Notes under the pieces: generated by a model
The model's database searches: none
What the model was told of the DNA's origin: nothing
What the model saw: the letters and a program-made list of their open reading frames with translations, nothing else
Program-made: the position numbers and the translations under genes
Assembly: GCA_022511485.1 (NCBI GenBank)
Contig: JAFLUJ010000006.1
Location: forward strand, 1 to 27,715
Origin: Oscillospiraceae bacterium
GTDB lineage: Bacteria; Bacillota; Clostridia; Oscillospirales; Ruminococcaceae
Reading direction: 5' to 3'
Length of the DNA: 27,715 nucleotides
Shown: positions 20,395-27,687 of the stretch, piece by piece
Numbering within the stretch: position 1 is the first letter of the stretch
Layout of the letters: each line of letters begins with the position of its first letter

Positions 20395-20458
20395 TTTGCA
20401 AACTTAATCATTTGTTTTTCTGACAGTGGGGGTGACATTGCCCGCGGGGGCTTCCCCA

Positions 20459-20842
20459 CTATCTGGTATATCCACAGCTTTTGCAAGTCCTCTGAGAAGA
20501 AGGATTTACCTGTTCACATTCGGGACAAGTCCACTTGCTCCCCACACTCGGCGAAACAGGGGCAGAACCAATCTGTAATTTTGAGTTAGATACCGGATTA
20601 TTGCCTTGCCCTGCTGCAAACCTTGACTGCATTCTTTCCATCTTTGTAAGCTGTTCCGAAAGACTGTCTATTTTCTCGGATATTTCAACTATTGCAAACC
20701 ATGGCAGACAGCTAATGATTGAGATTCCAGCATATAAAAGAAAAGTCCAGAAGCCTCCGCCTCCAACTATTCCAACAAATATTCCTGACAGTATTCCCAA
20801 TGCTATTATCATATATGCTAATATTTTCAAAGCTCTTGCCAT
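20459..20842 (-). CDS. Small membrane protein with C-terminal zinc ribbon
   Basis: 127 residues from ATG 20842 after AGGAGG. Two membrane helices (about 5-28 and 31-52), a short helical stretch (54-72, ISEKIDSLSEQLTKMERMQ, likely coiled coil), a polar linker, and a zinc ribbon CPEC (104-107)...CKSCG (119-123). No known family recognised; similar membrane-plus-zinc-ribbon proteins are common in Clostridia without assigned roles. It lies 18 bp after mnmG and 93 bp before rsmG, a position where most genomes have no gene. Co-transcription with both is likely. Confidence 0.8.
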   Translation of the reverse strand: MARALKILAYMIIALGILSGIFVGIVGGGGFWTFLLYAGISIISCLPWFAIVEISEKIDSLSEQLTKMERMQSRFAAGQGNNPVSNSKLQIGSAPVSPSVGSKWTCPECEQVNPSSQRTCKSCGYTR

Positions 20843-20860
20843 AACAATAACCTCCTGAAA

Positions 20861-22735
20861 TTAAAATTTGCCGCCGGCAAGCCAGATGGCCAGCACGCTT
20901 ACATCCGCAGGGGACACTCCGGAAATCCTGCTTGCCTGTCCGATATTCTCCGGCTGGACGCGGTTCAGCTTTTCCTGCGCCTCCAGACTAAGTCCCTTTA
21001 TGGTGTTGTAATCAAAATCCCGGGGAAGCTTCTTTTCCTCTAACTTCCGGAGATGCTCCACCTCCATAAGCTGTCTGTTGATATATCCCTCGTATTCGAT
21101 CTGCAGATCCACCTGCTCCCGAACCTCGTAGGAAAGCTCCGGACGTTCCGGGTCAAATGGTGCAAGGTCTCCGTAGGAGATTTGCGGACGGCGGATAAGA
21201 TCGGACATTTTTACTCCCGCAGTAATGGGAGCTGTCCCCTTTTCTTCAAGAAGCCTGTTAAGCTCCTCCGAGGGAGATATGGTTTTGCTTTTCACCCTTT
21301 TTATTTCCTTAGCTATCTGCTCCTGTTTCATGAGGAACATTTTATACCGCTCTTCGGAAATAAGTCCAATCTCATGTCCCAGTGGAGTAAGCCTCTGGTC
21401 GGCATTGTCCTGTCTGAGTATCAGACGGTACTCACTGCGGGAGGTCATTATCCGGTAGGGATCGGTACATCCCTTTATAACCAGATCGTCAATAAGCGTC
21501 CCTATATAGGAGGACGAACGGGAAAGAGAGATCCCCTCCTGCCCATTGCAGAAACGGGCGGCGTTTATTCCTGCGACAAGTCCCTGAGCGGCGGCTTCCT
21601 CATAACCGGAAGTCCCGTTGAACTGTCCTGCCCCGAAAAGTCCCCTCACCGACTTAAATTCCAGAGTGTGACGAAGATCCCTTGGGTCGCAGCAGTCATA
21701 TTCGATAGCATAGGCGTTCCGCATTATTTCCACATTTTCAAGACCCTTTATCGTCCGGAGAAAAGCTATCTGGACGTCCTCCGGCAGAGATGAGGACATT
21801 CCCTGCAAATAAAATTCCTCAGTGTCAAGTCCCATTGGCTCTATAAAAAGCTGGTGACGGCTGCGGTCGCTGAACCGGACGATCTTATCCTCTATAGAGG
21901 GACAATATCTGGGACCCACTCCCTCAATTTTTCCCGAATACATGGGAGAACGGTGGATGTTTTCACGTATTACATCATGGGTCTTTTCATTGGTGTAGGC
22001 AACATAGCAGGGGACGATGTTTTTCAGACCCTCCCGGTCAGTTTCAAAGGAAAAGGGCTGGATGTCCACGTCACCATACTGTATTTCCAGAGAATCAAAA
22101 TCAATGGAACGGCGGTGAACACGACAGGGCGTACCGGTCTTGAAGCGGCGAAGCTCTATACCCAGACTGCGGAGACTGTCAGAAAGTCCTCTTGCCGGGA
22201 GAGTTGAATCCGGACCGCTTTCATAGGAGGTCTCCCCTACATGGATCACCCCGTGGAGATACGTTCCCGTTGCAATAATAGCGGTCTTTACTTTATATTC
22301 CCCGCCCAGATGTGTTACAACAGAGCAGACCGCGCCGTTTGAACTGCGGATCTCCGTGACCTCTGCCTGCTTCACAAAAAGATTTGGCTGGGTCTCGCAG
22401 ATCTTTTTCATATGGTTGTGGTATTTTGTCCTGTCCGCCTGAACACGGAGACTGTGGACGGCAGGTCCTTTTCCCCTGTTCAGCATACGGCTCTGGATAA
22501 AGCACAGGTCAGCGGCTTTTCCCATTTCTCCGCCGAGAGCGTCAATTTCCCGGACGAGGTGTCCTTTTGCCGTCCCTCCTATGGAGGGGTTGCAGGGCAT
22601 ATTTGCAATATTATCGAGTGAGATGGTAAACAGCAGAGTTCTTGCCCCGAGACGGGCAGCTGCAAGAGCGGCTTCCACTCCTGCGTGACCTGCACCGATA
22701 ACGGCAACATCATAGCTGTCTATATAATGGCTCAT
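20861..22735 (-). CDS. mnmG: tRNA uridine-5-carboxymethylaminomethyl modification enzyme MnmG (GidA)
   Basis: 624 residues, the family length, from ATG 22735 with AAGGAAAGGA upstream; the frame is open to 22783 but without a better site. FAD-binding start YDVAVIGAGHAGVEAALAAA, then NMPCNPSIGGTAKGHLVREIDALGGEMG, GTYLHGVIHVGE, ARGLSDSLR, and the C-terminal GYEEAAAQGLVAGINAAR and YEGYINRQ motifs. With MnmE and 5,10-methylenetetrahydrofolate it installs the cmnm5 group on U34 of tRNAs decoding two-fold split codons ending in A/G. Its partner gene mnmE, usually adjacent, lies 3.5 kb away on the same strand beyond an insert. Confidence 0.97.
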   Translation of the reverse strand: MSHYIDSYDVAVIGAGHAGVEAALAAARLGARTLLFTISLDNIANMPCNPSIGGTAKGHLVREIDALGGEMGKAADLCFIQSRMLNRGKGPAVHSLRVQADRTKYHNHMKKICETQPNLFVKQAEVTEIRSSNGAVCSVVTHLGGEYKVKTAIIATGTYLHGVIHVGETSYESGPDSTLPARGLSDSLRSLGIELRRFKTGTPCRVHRRSIDFDSLEIQYGDVDIQPFSFETDREGLKNIVPCYVAYTNEKTHDVIRENIHRSPMYSGKIEGVGPRYCPSIEDKIVRFSDRSRHQLFIEPMGLDTEEFYLQGMSSSLPEDVQIAFLRTIKGLENVEIMRNAYAIEYDCCDPRDLRHTLEFKSVRGLFGAGQFNGTSGYEEAAAQGLVAGINAARFCNGQEGISLSRSSSYIGTLIDDLVIKGCTDPYRIMTSRSEYRLILRQDNADQRLTPLGHEIGLISEERYKMFLMKQEQIAKEIKRVKSKTISPSEELNRLLEEKGTAPITAGVKMSDLIRRPQISYGDLAPFDPERPELSYEVREQVDLQIEYEGYINRQLMEVEHLRKLEEKKLPRDFDYNTIKGLSLEAQEKLNRVQPENIGQASRISGVSPADVSVLAIWLAGGKF

Positions 22736-22765
22736 AACGAGCAGTCCTTTCCTTATACTATTTCC

Positions 22766-22800
22766 CATTTCAACTATGGACAAAGTCTATAGTTGAAATG
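22766..22800. other. Perfect 12-bp inverted repeat in the mnmG leader
   Basis: CATTTCAACTAT (22766-22777) and ATAGTTGAAATG (22789-22800), loop of 11 bases, 31 bp upstream of the mnmG start. It could be an mRNA leader hairpin or an operator. It is next to the first ParB half-site. Confidence 0.5.
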
Positions 22801-22955
22801 CGCTGTGTGGAACATTTTTATAATTACAATATTTTGTTGAGCGATTTTTGCGAGACGCAATATTTAGATTGTTCCACGTGGAACAATTTTGAGTATCTAC
22901 ATTTTGTTGGAAGCATTTCCATTATGCTCAAGATTTAGTGCCGCTCTGTGGAACA
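22799..22955. repeat. Three ParB-box-like units at about 70-bp spacing
   Basis: GTGGAACA occurs at 22807-22814, 22878-22885 and 22948-22955, at intervals of 71 and 70 bp. The middle one is the perfect parS; the outer two keep only the right half. The last two units share ATTTTGTTG...GC...ATTTAG...GTGGAACAATTT over some 60 bp, so they look like direct repeats. Confidence 0.55.
22870..22885. promoter_or_regulatory. parS: parS site (perfect palindrome), second copy
   Basis: TGTTCCACGTGGAACA, identical to the site at 17636-17651. It lies in the gap between mnmG and the GNAT gene, 5.2 kb from the first. Confidence 0.9.
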
Positions 22956-22957
22956 AT

Positions 22958-23503
22958 TTATTCAATAATATCCATTGAGACAAGCCTACTTACCCTCTTG
23001 CCCAGATAGTTTCTCATCATTCTCTCGTACTCCTCCGGCTGGACATCTCCGGTGCTCATTACGTCATAAACCACGGAGGCTTCCCGGATCGTACGCTTGA
23101 TAGGTTTCAGTCCGTTTTTAAGATAAAACTGTCTGCGATTTCTGCGCTCTTCGATATTGTCCGCGGTCTCGTCCAGCTGTTCAAGAGCTATGTAAAAACG
23201 GTTGCCCGAATATTGCTTCATCAGCGCTTGAAGAGCCTTGCTTCCCAGACCCTTTCCCCGGACTTTCTCTGTCAGCGCAAGATAGAAAAGATAGGTCAGA
23301 TCGTTTTCACTGATGGCGTAGGCGAGACCTATCCACTGGTCGTTGGCATAGAGACCCCAGAAATCTACGTTTTCCCTGCCGGACTTGTAGGTCAGCACCC
23401 ACATGGGAGCTCTTTCATCTGCGGGAAAAGCAGTCTTATAAAGGTGACTGATCTTCGGATAATCGGGGCTGAAAAGGTTTATTTTTTTTAATGTAATTTT
23501 CAT
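22958..23503 (-). CDS. GNAT-family N-acetyltransferase
   Basis: 181 residues from ATG 23503 after AGGAGGG. The GNAT fold is seen in the central strands (FWGLYANDQWIGLAYAI), the acetyl-CoA loop VRGKGLGSKALQAL (about 81-94) and the later FYLKNGLKPIKR (about 127-138) near the end of the domain. The N-terminal LYKTAFPADERAPMWVL is typical of a clostridial subgroup of unknown substrate. The gene stands upstream of mnmG on the same strand with the parS-containing gap between, so it may be a separate unit. A small-molecule or protein amine substrate is possible; nothing narrows it. Confidence 0.85.
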   Translation of the reverse strand: MKITLKKINLFSPDYPKISHLYKTAFPADERAPMWVLTYKSGRENVDFWGLYANDQWIGLAYAISENDLTYLFYLALTEKVRGKGLGSKALQALMKQYSGNRFYIALEQLDETADNIEERRNRRQFYLKNGLKPIKRTIREASVVYDVMSTGDVQPEEYERMMRNYLGKRVSRLVSMDIIE

Positions 23504-23520
23504 ATTGCCCTCCTGAAATA

Positions 23521-23549
23521 TTGACTTTTATATCCATGTGTGTTAATAT
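23521..23549 (+). promoter_or_regulatory. Sigma-A promoter of the 23584 membrane-protein gene
   Basis: TTGACT (23521-23526), 17-nt spacer, TAATAT (23544-23549). Confidence 0.55.
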
Positions 23550-23583
23550 TAAATAACGACAAAATCTGATAGGGGGTCAAAAA

Positions 23584-24171
23584 ATGAAAGTTCTCGGATG
23601 GAAGAAGAAATCTGATATTGTCGCGACCATATTCACTTTGTGCATTGCTGCTATCAGCACACTATCACTTAATGATTTCTATGGAAGCTGGTATTTCATT
23701 TCTCTGGTCATACTGTATTCCCTTGGAATTATTTCATTGATATTATATCCGATTATCAGTATTGCAGAACATAAGCATGACTATAATAATTTATCGCACC
23801 TTGTGATTTCCTTTATTTTCCTGTTTGTGGTGCTGCCATTATTAATATTTGAGTCCGTTGACTACTATAAAGATTTCTTTAGCGGAATAACTGAATTTGA
23901 AACAGAAATATATAAGATACCTATCCAAAGCTTTTATGAAAAATACCCTGACCAGGATAAAGACATCGGGTTATCCTACAAGGGATATTGCAAGTTATCT
24001 ATTGACGATGAAACTTATTTCAACCTTATAAAAAACAATCCTGTAGATGAAAGCAGAACAGTATATGATTCTCTTTTTGGAGAAGAAGTGAATCCGCATT
24101 TACATCCCGTTAAAATCAGATTTTATGAGCATACCAAAATTGTTGATACGGTTCAGATATTGTATGATTGA
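23584..24171 (+). CDS. Membrane protein of unknown function with three N-terminal helices
   Basis: 195 residues from ATG 23584 after AGGGGG. Hydrophobic segments at about 11-30, 36-58 and 72-94, then a polar, acidic and tyrosine-rich domain (100-195) with no recognised motif. Base composition is visibly AT-richer than in mnmG or parB, so it probably arrived by transfer with the next genes. The stretch after it (24172-24434) holds no intact gene, only a degraded open frame at 24230-24457. Confidence 0.7.
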   Translation: MKVLGWKKKSDIVATIFTLCIAAISTLSLNDFYGSWYFISLVILYSLGIISLILYPIISIAEHKHDYNNLSHLVISFIFLFVVLPLLIFESVDYYKDFFSGITEFETEIYKIPIQSFYEKYPDQDKDIGLSYKGYCKLSIDDETYFNLIKNNPVDESRTVYDSLFGEEVNPHLHPVKIRFYEHTKIVDTVQILYD

Positions 24172-24229
24172 ATACAAGAACCGCTAACTACATTTTATCA
24201 GAAATTACGGAAGCAGTCAAGGGTAATGA

Positions 24230-24457
24230 TGTAATATAAATTATCATTTACCATATTGCCTCTGTGCTCTTACTGGGGATGACCCTTTTTCGGTGGACTA
24301 TCGAAAAAGAAGTTTTACCAAGCAGGAATTTGCAGATGAAAGCTGCACCATTCATGATTTACTTGTAAGCATACTCCCCTTAAATAATACTTATGTATTG
24401 TATATCGTTTATAGTGGCACTCAGATAAATCGGTTTAGCGATAAAATACTACTTTAA
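24230..24457 (+). pseudogene. Possible gene remnant without a start codon
   Basis: A stop-free frame of 75 codons without ATG in a sensible place or ribosome site. The translation (ALTGDDPFSVDYRKRSFTKQ... then LVSILPLNNTYVLYIVYSG) reads like a true protein end rather than random AT-rich sequence. Its end overlaps the 3' end of the convergent protease gene. It may be the tail of a relative of the upstream membrane protein, or chance. Confidence 0.2.
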
Positions 24458-24971
24458 TTATCAAAATATTTATAGAGAAAACCATAATAGATAATAATAC
24501 TGAAATTGATTTAGGTATATTTAGAATGTCTCTTATGCCAATTATGTCTCCAAAATTTCCAATACTGCCCAATGTAAAATATAAGCAATCTGTTACTAAA
24601 AACATCATTGATGCAATATAACAAACCAGTTTCAAATAATTATTTGGTATCGTATAGTAAAGAAAAATAAGGAAATAGCCTAATATATTAGTTGCAACAT
24701 ATCCACCTAACGCAATTATAGCCCATTTTTTTGCAGTGTTTTTATTATAATCATCAGGCTCGTTTTCATAAATTACTCTAGTCCCGCCATGATATGTAAA
24801 CCATTGTACTTTCACAATTTTTTCACCAAATATTTTTGCTGTCAGCATATGTCCGCATTCATGTACTATGTGTTGCACTAATCCTGAAACAATTATTAAA
24901 AAATAAATATAAATCTCATATTGACTTCCTAAATAAAGATTTATCAAGCAGTTACCCGACAAAAAAATCAT
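24435..24971 (-). CDS. M50-like membrane zinc metalloprotease (site-2-protease type)
   Basis: About 178 residues from ATG 24971. The motif HECGH (an HExxH zinc site) is followed by MLTAKIFG, the order typical of small M50/site-2-protease relatives; the preceding hydrophobic segment and three to four later ones (IIALGGYVATNILGYFL, LVCYIASMMFLV, the C-terminal helix) fit a multi-pass enzyme. ALGGYVATN resembles the second conserved region, but the usual NPDG-type motif is not seen. The start is doubtful: TTG 24995 and ATG 24971 coincide with a possible promoter (TTGACT 24995-24990, 17 nt, TATGAT 24972-24967), and no good ribosome site is visible. If that promoter is real, the N-terminus is shorter. 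The AT-rich composition suggests transfer. Substrate unknown. Confidence 0.65.
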   Translation of the reverse strand: MIFLSGNCLINLYLGSQYEIYIYFLIIVSGLVQHIVHECGHMLTAKIFGEKIVKVQWFTYHGGTRVIYENEPDDYNKNTAKKWAIIALGGYVATNILGYFLIFLYYTIPNNYLKLVCYIASMMFLVTDCLYFTLGSIGNFGDIIGIRDILNIPKSISVLLSIMVFSINILIIKVVFYR

Positions 24972-25040
24972 ACCACAAAACACCAAAAAAGTCAAACTGC
25001 GGATTTTGAATAATCGGAACGCATAGCATAAGAATGCATA

Positions 25041-25101
25041 GCGAGGTACGTTTAATGGCTATCCAAAAAGCCATTTGACTGCGGACAAAGCCGCACCTCG
25101 T
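25041..25101. other. Cloverleaf-like inverted repeat upstream of rpn copy 2
   Basis: The outer stem GCGAGGT/ACCTCGT (25041-25047 with 25095-25101) encloses two hairpins: ATGGCT/AGCCAT (25055-25060 with 25069-25074) and TGCGG/CCGCA (25080-25084 with 25091-25095). It is too small for a tRNA and has no anticodon arm. It may be a structured RNA, a protein-binding site or the end of a mobile unit. The rest of the 24996-25213 gap holds only the rpn promoter. Confidence 0.4.
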
Positions 25102-25152
25102 TCAGGAAAAAAATCCCCCGAATCTCATTTGCACACAAATTTACAAAACCCC

Positions 25153-25180
25153 TTGCAAATTTACCGTAATGTGTTATAAT
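25153..25180 (+). promoter_or_regulatory. Promoter of rpn copy 2
   Basis: TTGCAA (25153-25158), 16-nt spacer, TATAAT (25175-25180). From the -10 onward the sequence matches the copy 1 upstream region (ATTAGAAAACATCATGTCGG); the -35 part differs. Confidence 0.6.
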
Positions 25181-25213
25181 ATAATTAGAAAACATCATGT
25201 CGGGGGAATGTTC

Positions 25214-26014
25214 ATGGGAGAAAAATTCATATCGGCAAAGTTGGATATTGTATTCAAAATGCTTTTTGCCGACGAGAATAACAATGATATCCTTGAAGCA
25301 TTGCTGTCCGCTATTCTGGACATTCCGCCGAATGAACTGCATAATGTGATAGTTAAAAATCCTGAGATCAATCCGAAGCATATAGACGAAAAATATTACC
25401 GTCTTGACCTTAATATGACTATAGGAAATCAGCTCGTAAATGCAGAAATGCAGTCGTACTATGACGGATTCTTTAAAGAAAGAGCATATCTGTACAATTC
25501 GAAGCAGTTTTCCTCCCAGCTTGACGAGGGGGAGGATTATTCAAAGCTGTGCCCCTGTATATCAATCAATTTTATGGACTACATCGCTTTTAAGGATCAT
25601 GATGACTACCATTCAAAATTCGGAGTCTGGGACGTAGAGCATAACAACAGGCTTACAGACAAAATGGAGATACACTTTTTTGAGCTCAAAAAGGTCAAAG
25701 GAACTCCCGACAAAAACAATCTGAAGAAATTATGGCTCCAGTTTTTAAAAGCCGAAACGAAGGAGGAGTTTGCTATGTTAGAGAATATCGGAGTACCTGC
25801 AATAGAAAAGGCAATACAGGCTATCTATAAAATGAGCGCCGATGATCGTGCAAAAGAAGAGATCCGCATGAGAGAAAAGGCAATGCATGACCAAGCCTCC
25901 ATGCTTCTTTCTGCTGAAACAAAAGGCAGAGCTGAAAGAGAAGCAGAAATCATCCAAAAAATGCGTGATAAGGGTATGACAGATGAAGAGATCAACAATA
26001 TTTTATTTAGCTGA
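25214..26014 (+). CDS. Rpn-family PD-(D/E)XK nuclease, copy 2
   Basis: 266 residues from ATG 25214, matched to the start of copy 1 (the frame is open back to 25169, which lies inside the promoter). Residues 1-230 are very similar to copy 1, with D65, E78 and Q80 of the catalytic centre conserved. The C-terminus differs: instead of the AEGR array it has KGRAEREAEIIQKM and a short tail ending NNILFS. Divergence limited to the tail fits the idea that this part decides self-recognition or repeat-based regulation. It lies in an AT-rich insert that splits mnmE from mnmG and ends in its own terminator. Confidence 0.85.
   Translation: MGEKFISAKLDIVFKMLFADENNNDILEALLSAILDIPPNELHNVIVKNPEINPKHIDEKYYRLDLNMTIGNQLVNAEMQSYYDGFFKERAYLYNSKQFSSQLDEGEDYSKLCPCISINFMDYIAFKDHDDYHSKFGVWDVEHNNRLTDKMEIHFFELKKVKGTPDKNNLKKLWLQFLKAETKEEFAMLENIGVPAIEKAIQAIYKMSADDRAKEEIRMREKAMHDQASMLLSAETKGRAEREAEIIQKMRDKGMTDEEINNILFS
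25775..26014 (+). CDS. Possible internal small protein: C-terminal 79 residues of Rpn copy 2
   Basis: ATG 25775 (residue 188, the same as in copy 1) is preceded by AAGGAGG (25760-25766) at 8-nt spacing. The product would lack the catalytic part. The site is in the same place in both paralogues, though the surrounding DNA is so similar that this alone is not proof of selection. Confidence 0.38.
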   Translation: MLENIGVPAIEKAIQAIYKMSADDRAKEEIRMREKAMHDQASMLLSAETKGRAEREAEIIQKMRDKGMTDEEINNILFS

Positions 26015-26099
26015 TACCGCCTGTACTTATGATATGAAGTTACTTATGACAAGGACCGTAAGTAAAAATCGGCGCACTTGTAAGGGTATGCGCCGCTGA

Positions 26100-26136
26100 A
26101 AACAGCCTGTCACTTTTGGAATGTGACAGGCTGTTT
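26100..26136 (+). terminator. Terminator after rpn copy 2
   Basis: AAACAGCCTGTCAC (26100-26113) pairs exactly with GTGACAGGCTGTTT (26123-26136). A second hairpin, GGCGCA/TGCGCC (26071-26094), lies just upstream. The rest of 26137-26261 shows only short GATAAT/GATAAA repeats (26232-26251). Confidence 0.75.
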
Positions 26137-26261
26137 GTGCATATTCAGGCGGAAGTATTGCAAGAGCAGATTTAAAATACGTCTTTTCCGATAGCATATG
26201 TCAAAAGGGTCATCCCCCGATAGGAGCGCAAAGATAATGATAAATGATAACTCACACTGCT

Positions 26262-27626
26262 TCATTTCCCTACACAGAACCGGGAGAACACCTCATTTAC
26301 CACTGCTTCGGAAGCCCTCTCTCCGGTAAGCTCCAGAAGATAATTTTCTCCGTCGTCGATAAGGATCGTTACCGCGTCATATGTTGCTCCGCCCTTGAAA
26401 ACGGACAGAGCCTCCGAAAATGCCGCTCTTGCATTTTCCGCACAGGAACGCTGACGTTCATTTGCAAGAATTCCAACGTCCGGGGAAATATTCTCTACCT
26501 GAAAAAGCTCCTCCAGCGCGGAGGTAAGCTCCTCCGGAACTTTACCCTCACGAGCGGAGCAAAAAATACTCTTTTTGAAACAGTCCACTATTTTTGAGAA
26601 ATCAAATTTCTGGGGACGGTCTGATTTATTAAGTATCGCCACGGAATTTCTCCCCCGGCAGCTTTCTGCAATTTCGATATCCTCTTTGGAAAGCTCCTCT
26701 CCCGTATCAAAAACCGCAAGTATAAGATCGGAGGTCTCCAGCTTCTTTTTTGCAAGCTCCACTCCTGCATTTTCAACTACGTCTCCTGTTTCCCTTATTC
26801 CTGCGGTGTCGGAAAGCCGGAGGACGATGTCCCCCAGCCGGACGGATTCCTCTACAATGTCACGGGTCGTGCCTGCAATGTCGGTGACGATGCTTCGCTG
26901 ACAGCCGGCAAGGAGATTCATAAGAGTGCTCTTTCCAACATTTGGCTTTCCCACAATTGCAGTATCAACTCCCTGACGGAGAATACGTCCGCTGTCGTAG
27001 CCTGCAAGAAGGGTGTCCAGTCTGCTTACTGCCGATCCAAGAATGGTGAGAATTTCTTCATCAGTTACGGCGGGAATGTCATCATCCGGATAATCCACCC
27101 ATGCGGCGAGGGAGGCAAGGAGATTTAAAACGCTGTCGGAAACATTTTTTATATTTCGGAACAAAGCTCCCTCCCTGAGAGAGGCGGCGCAGCGAAGCTC
27201 CGCTTTTCCCCCTGCGGAAATTACATCCATGACAGCTTCCGCCTGGGTAAGGCTCATTTTTCCGTTAAGGAAAGCCCGCTTTGTGAACTCCCCCGGTTCT
27301 GCGGGAACTGCTCCCTTTGAAAGTATGAGACGCAGGACTTGTTCGGTTACAAAAATTCCTCCATGACAGGAAATCTCAACAACGTCCTCCCCGGTATAGG
27401 ATCTCGGAGCGCGGAAAACGGTTATCACTCCGTCGTCAAGTACGGATCCTCCGTCCCCTATTTTTCCGTAAGCGCAGGTGTAGCCTTTCATTTCCGAGGG
27501 AGGCACATCTGAGGATAGGGGGGAAAAAATTTTATCCGCAAGGTCAAGAGACTTTTCCCCGGAAATTCTTATTACCGAAATTCCCCCCGCCGCACGGGGG
27601 GTTGAAATTGCTGCTATTGTTGACAT
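26262..27626 (-). CDS. mnmE: tRNA modification GTPase MnmE (TrmE)
   Basis: 454 residues, the normal size, from ATG 27626 after AAAGGAAA. The N-terminal folate-binding domain (to about 118) has TIAAISTPRAAGGISVIRIS and GEFTKRAFLNGK. The inserted G domain has GKPNVGKS (226-233), GTTRD (252-256), DTAG (273-276) and NKSD (333-336). The C-terminus ends CVGK, a variant of the usual CIGK that holds the functional cysteine. It works with MnmG on wobble uridines of tRNA. In most Firmicutes mnmG follows directly; here an insert of about 3.5 kb stands between. Its own promoter is not in view and probably lies upstream with yidC/jag-type genes. Confidence 0.97.
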   Translation of the reverse strand: MSTIAAISTPRAAGGISVIRISGEKSLDLADKIFSPLSSDVPPSEMKGYTCAYGKIGDGGSVLDDGVITVFRAPRSYTGEDVVEISCHGGIFVTEQVLRLILSKGAVPAEPGEFTKRAFLNGKMSLTQAEAVMDVISAGGKAELRCAASLREGALFRNIKNVSDSVLNLLASLAAWVDYPDDDIPAVTDEEILTILGSAVSRLDTLLAGYDSGRILRQGVDTAIVGKPNVGKSTLMNLLAGCQRSIVTDIAGTTRDIVEESVRLGDIVLRLSDTAGIRETGDVVENAGVELAKKKLETSDLILAVFDTGEELSKEDIEIAESCRGRNSVAILNKSDRPQKFDFSKIVDCFKKSIFCSAREGKVPEELTSALEELFQVENISPDVGILANERQRSCAENARAAFSEALSVFKGGATYDAVTILIDDGENYLLELTGERASEAVVNEVFSRFCVGK

Positions 27627-27651
27627 ATTGAGATTTCCTTTCTTGTATTTA

Positions 27652-27687
27652 CTGGGGAACCCTTTCTGAAGAAAGGTTATTCCCCAG
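27652..27687. repeat. Inverted repeat upstream of mnmE
   Basis: CTGGGGAA-C-CCTTTCT (27652-27668) pairs with AGAAAGG-TTA-TTCCCCAG (27670-27687) allowing bulges. The words GGGGAACC, CCCTTTC and GAAAGG are often seen in dispersed repeats of Clostridia (recollection). It could end an upstream transcript on minus or be a small repetitive element. Confidence 0.4.

Noticed and set aside
21053..21793. 246-codon frame on plus
   Set aside because: Shadow of mnmG.
16176..24192. Shared word AGAACCGCTAACT near 16178 and 24178
   Set aside because: A 13-base match in a window of this size is expected by chance, and the flanks do not match.
25041..25101. tRNA gene
   Set aside because: Only three stems in 61 bases; no TTCRANY-type T-loop, no anticodon arm and no acceptor end.
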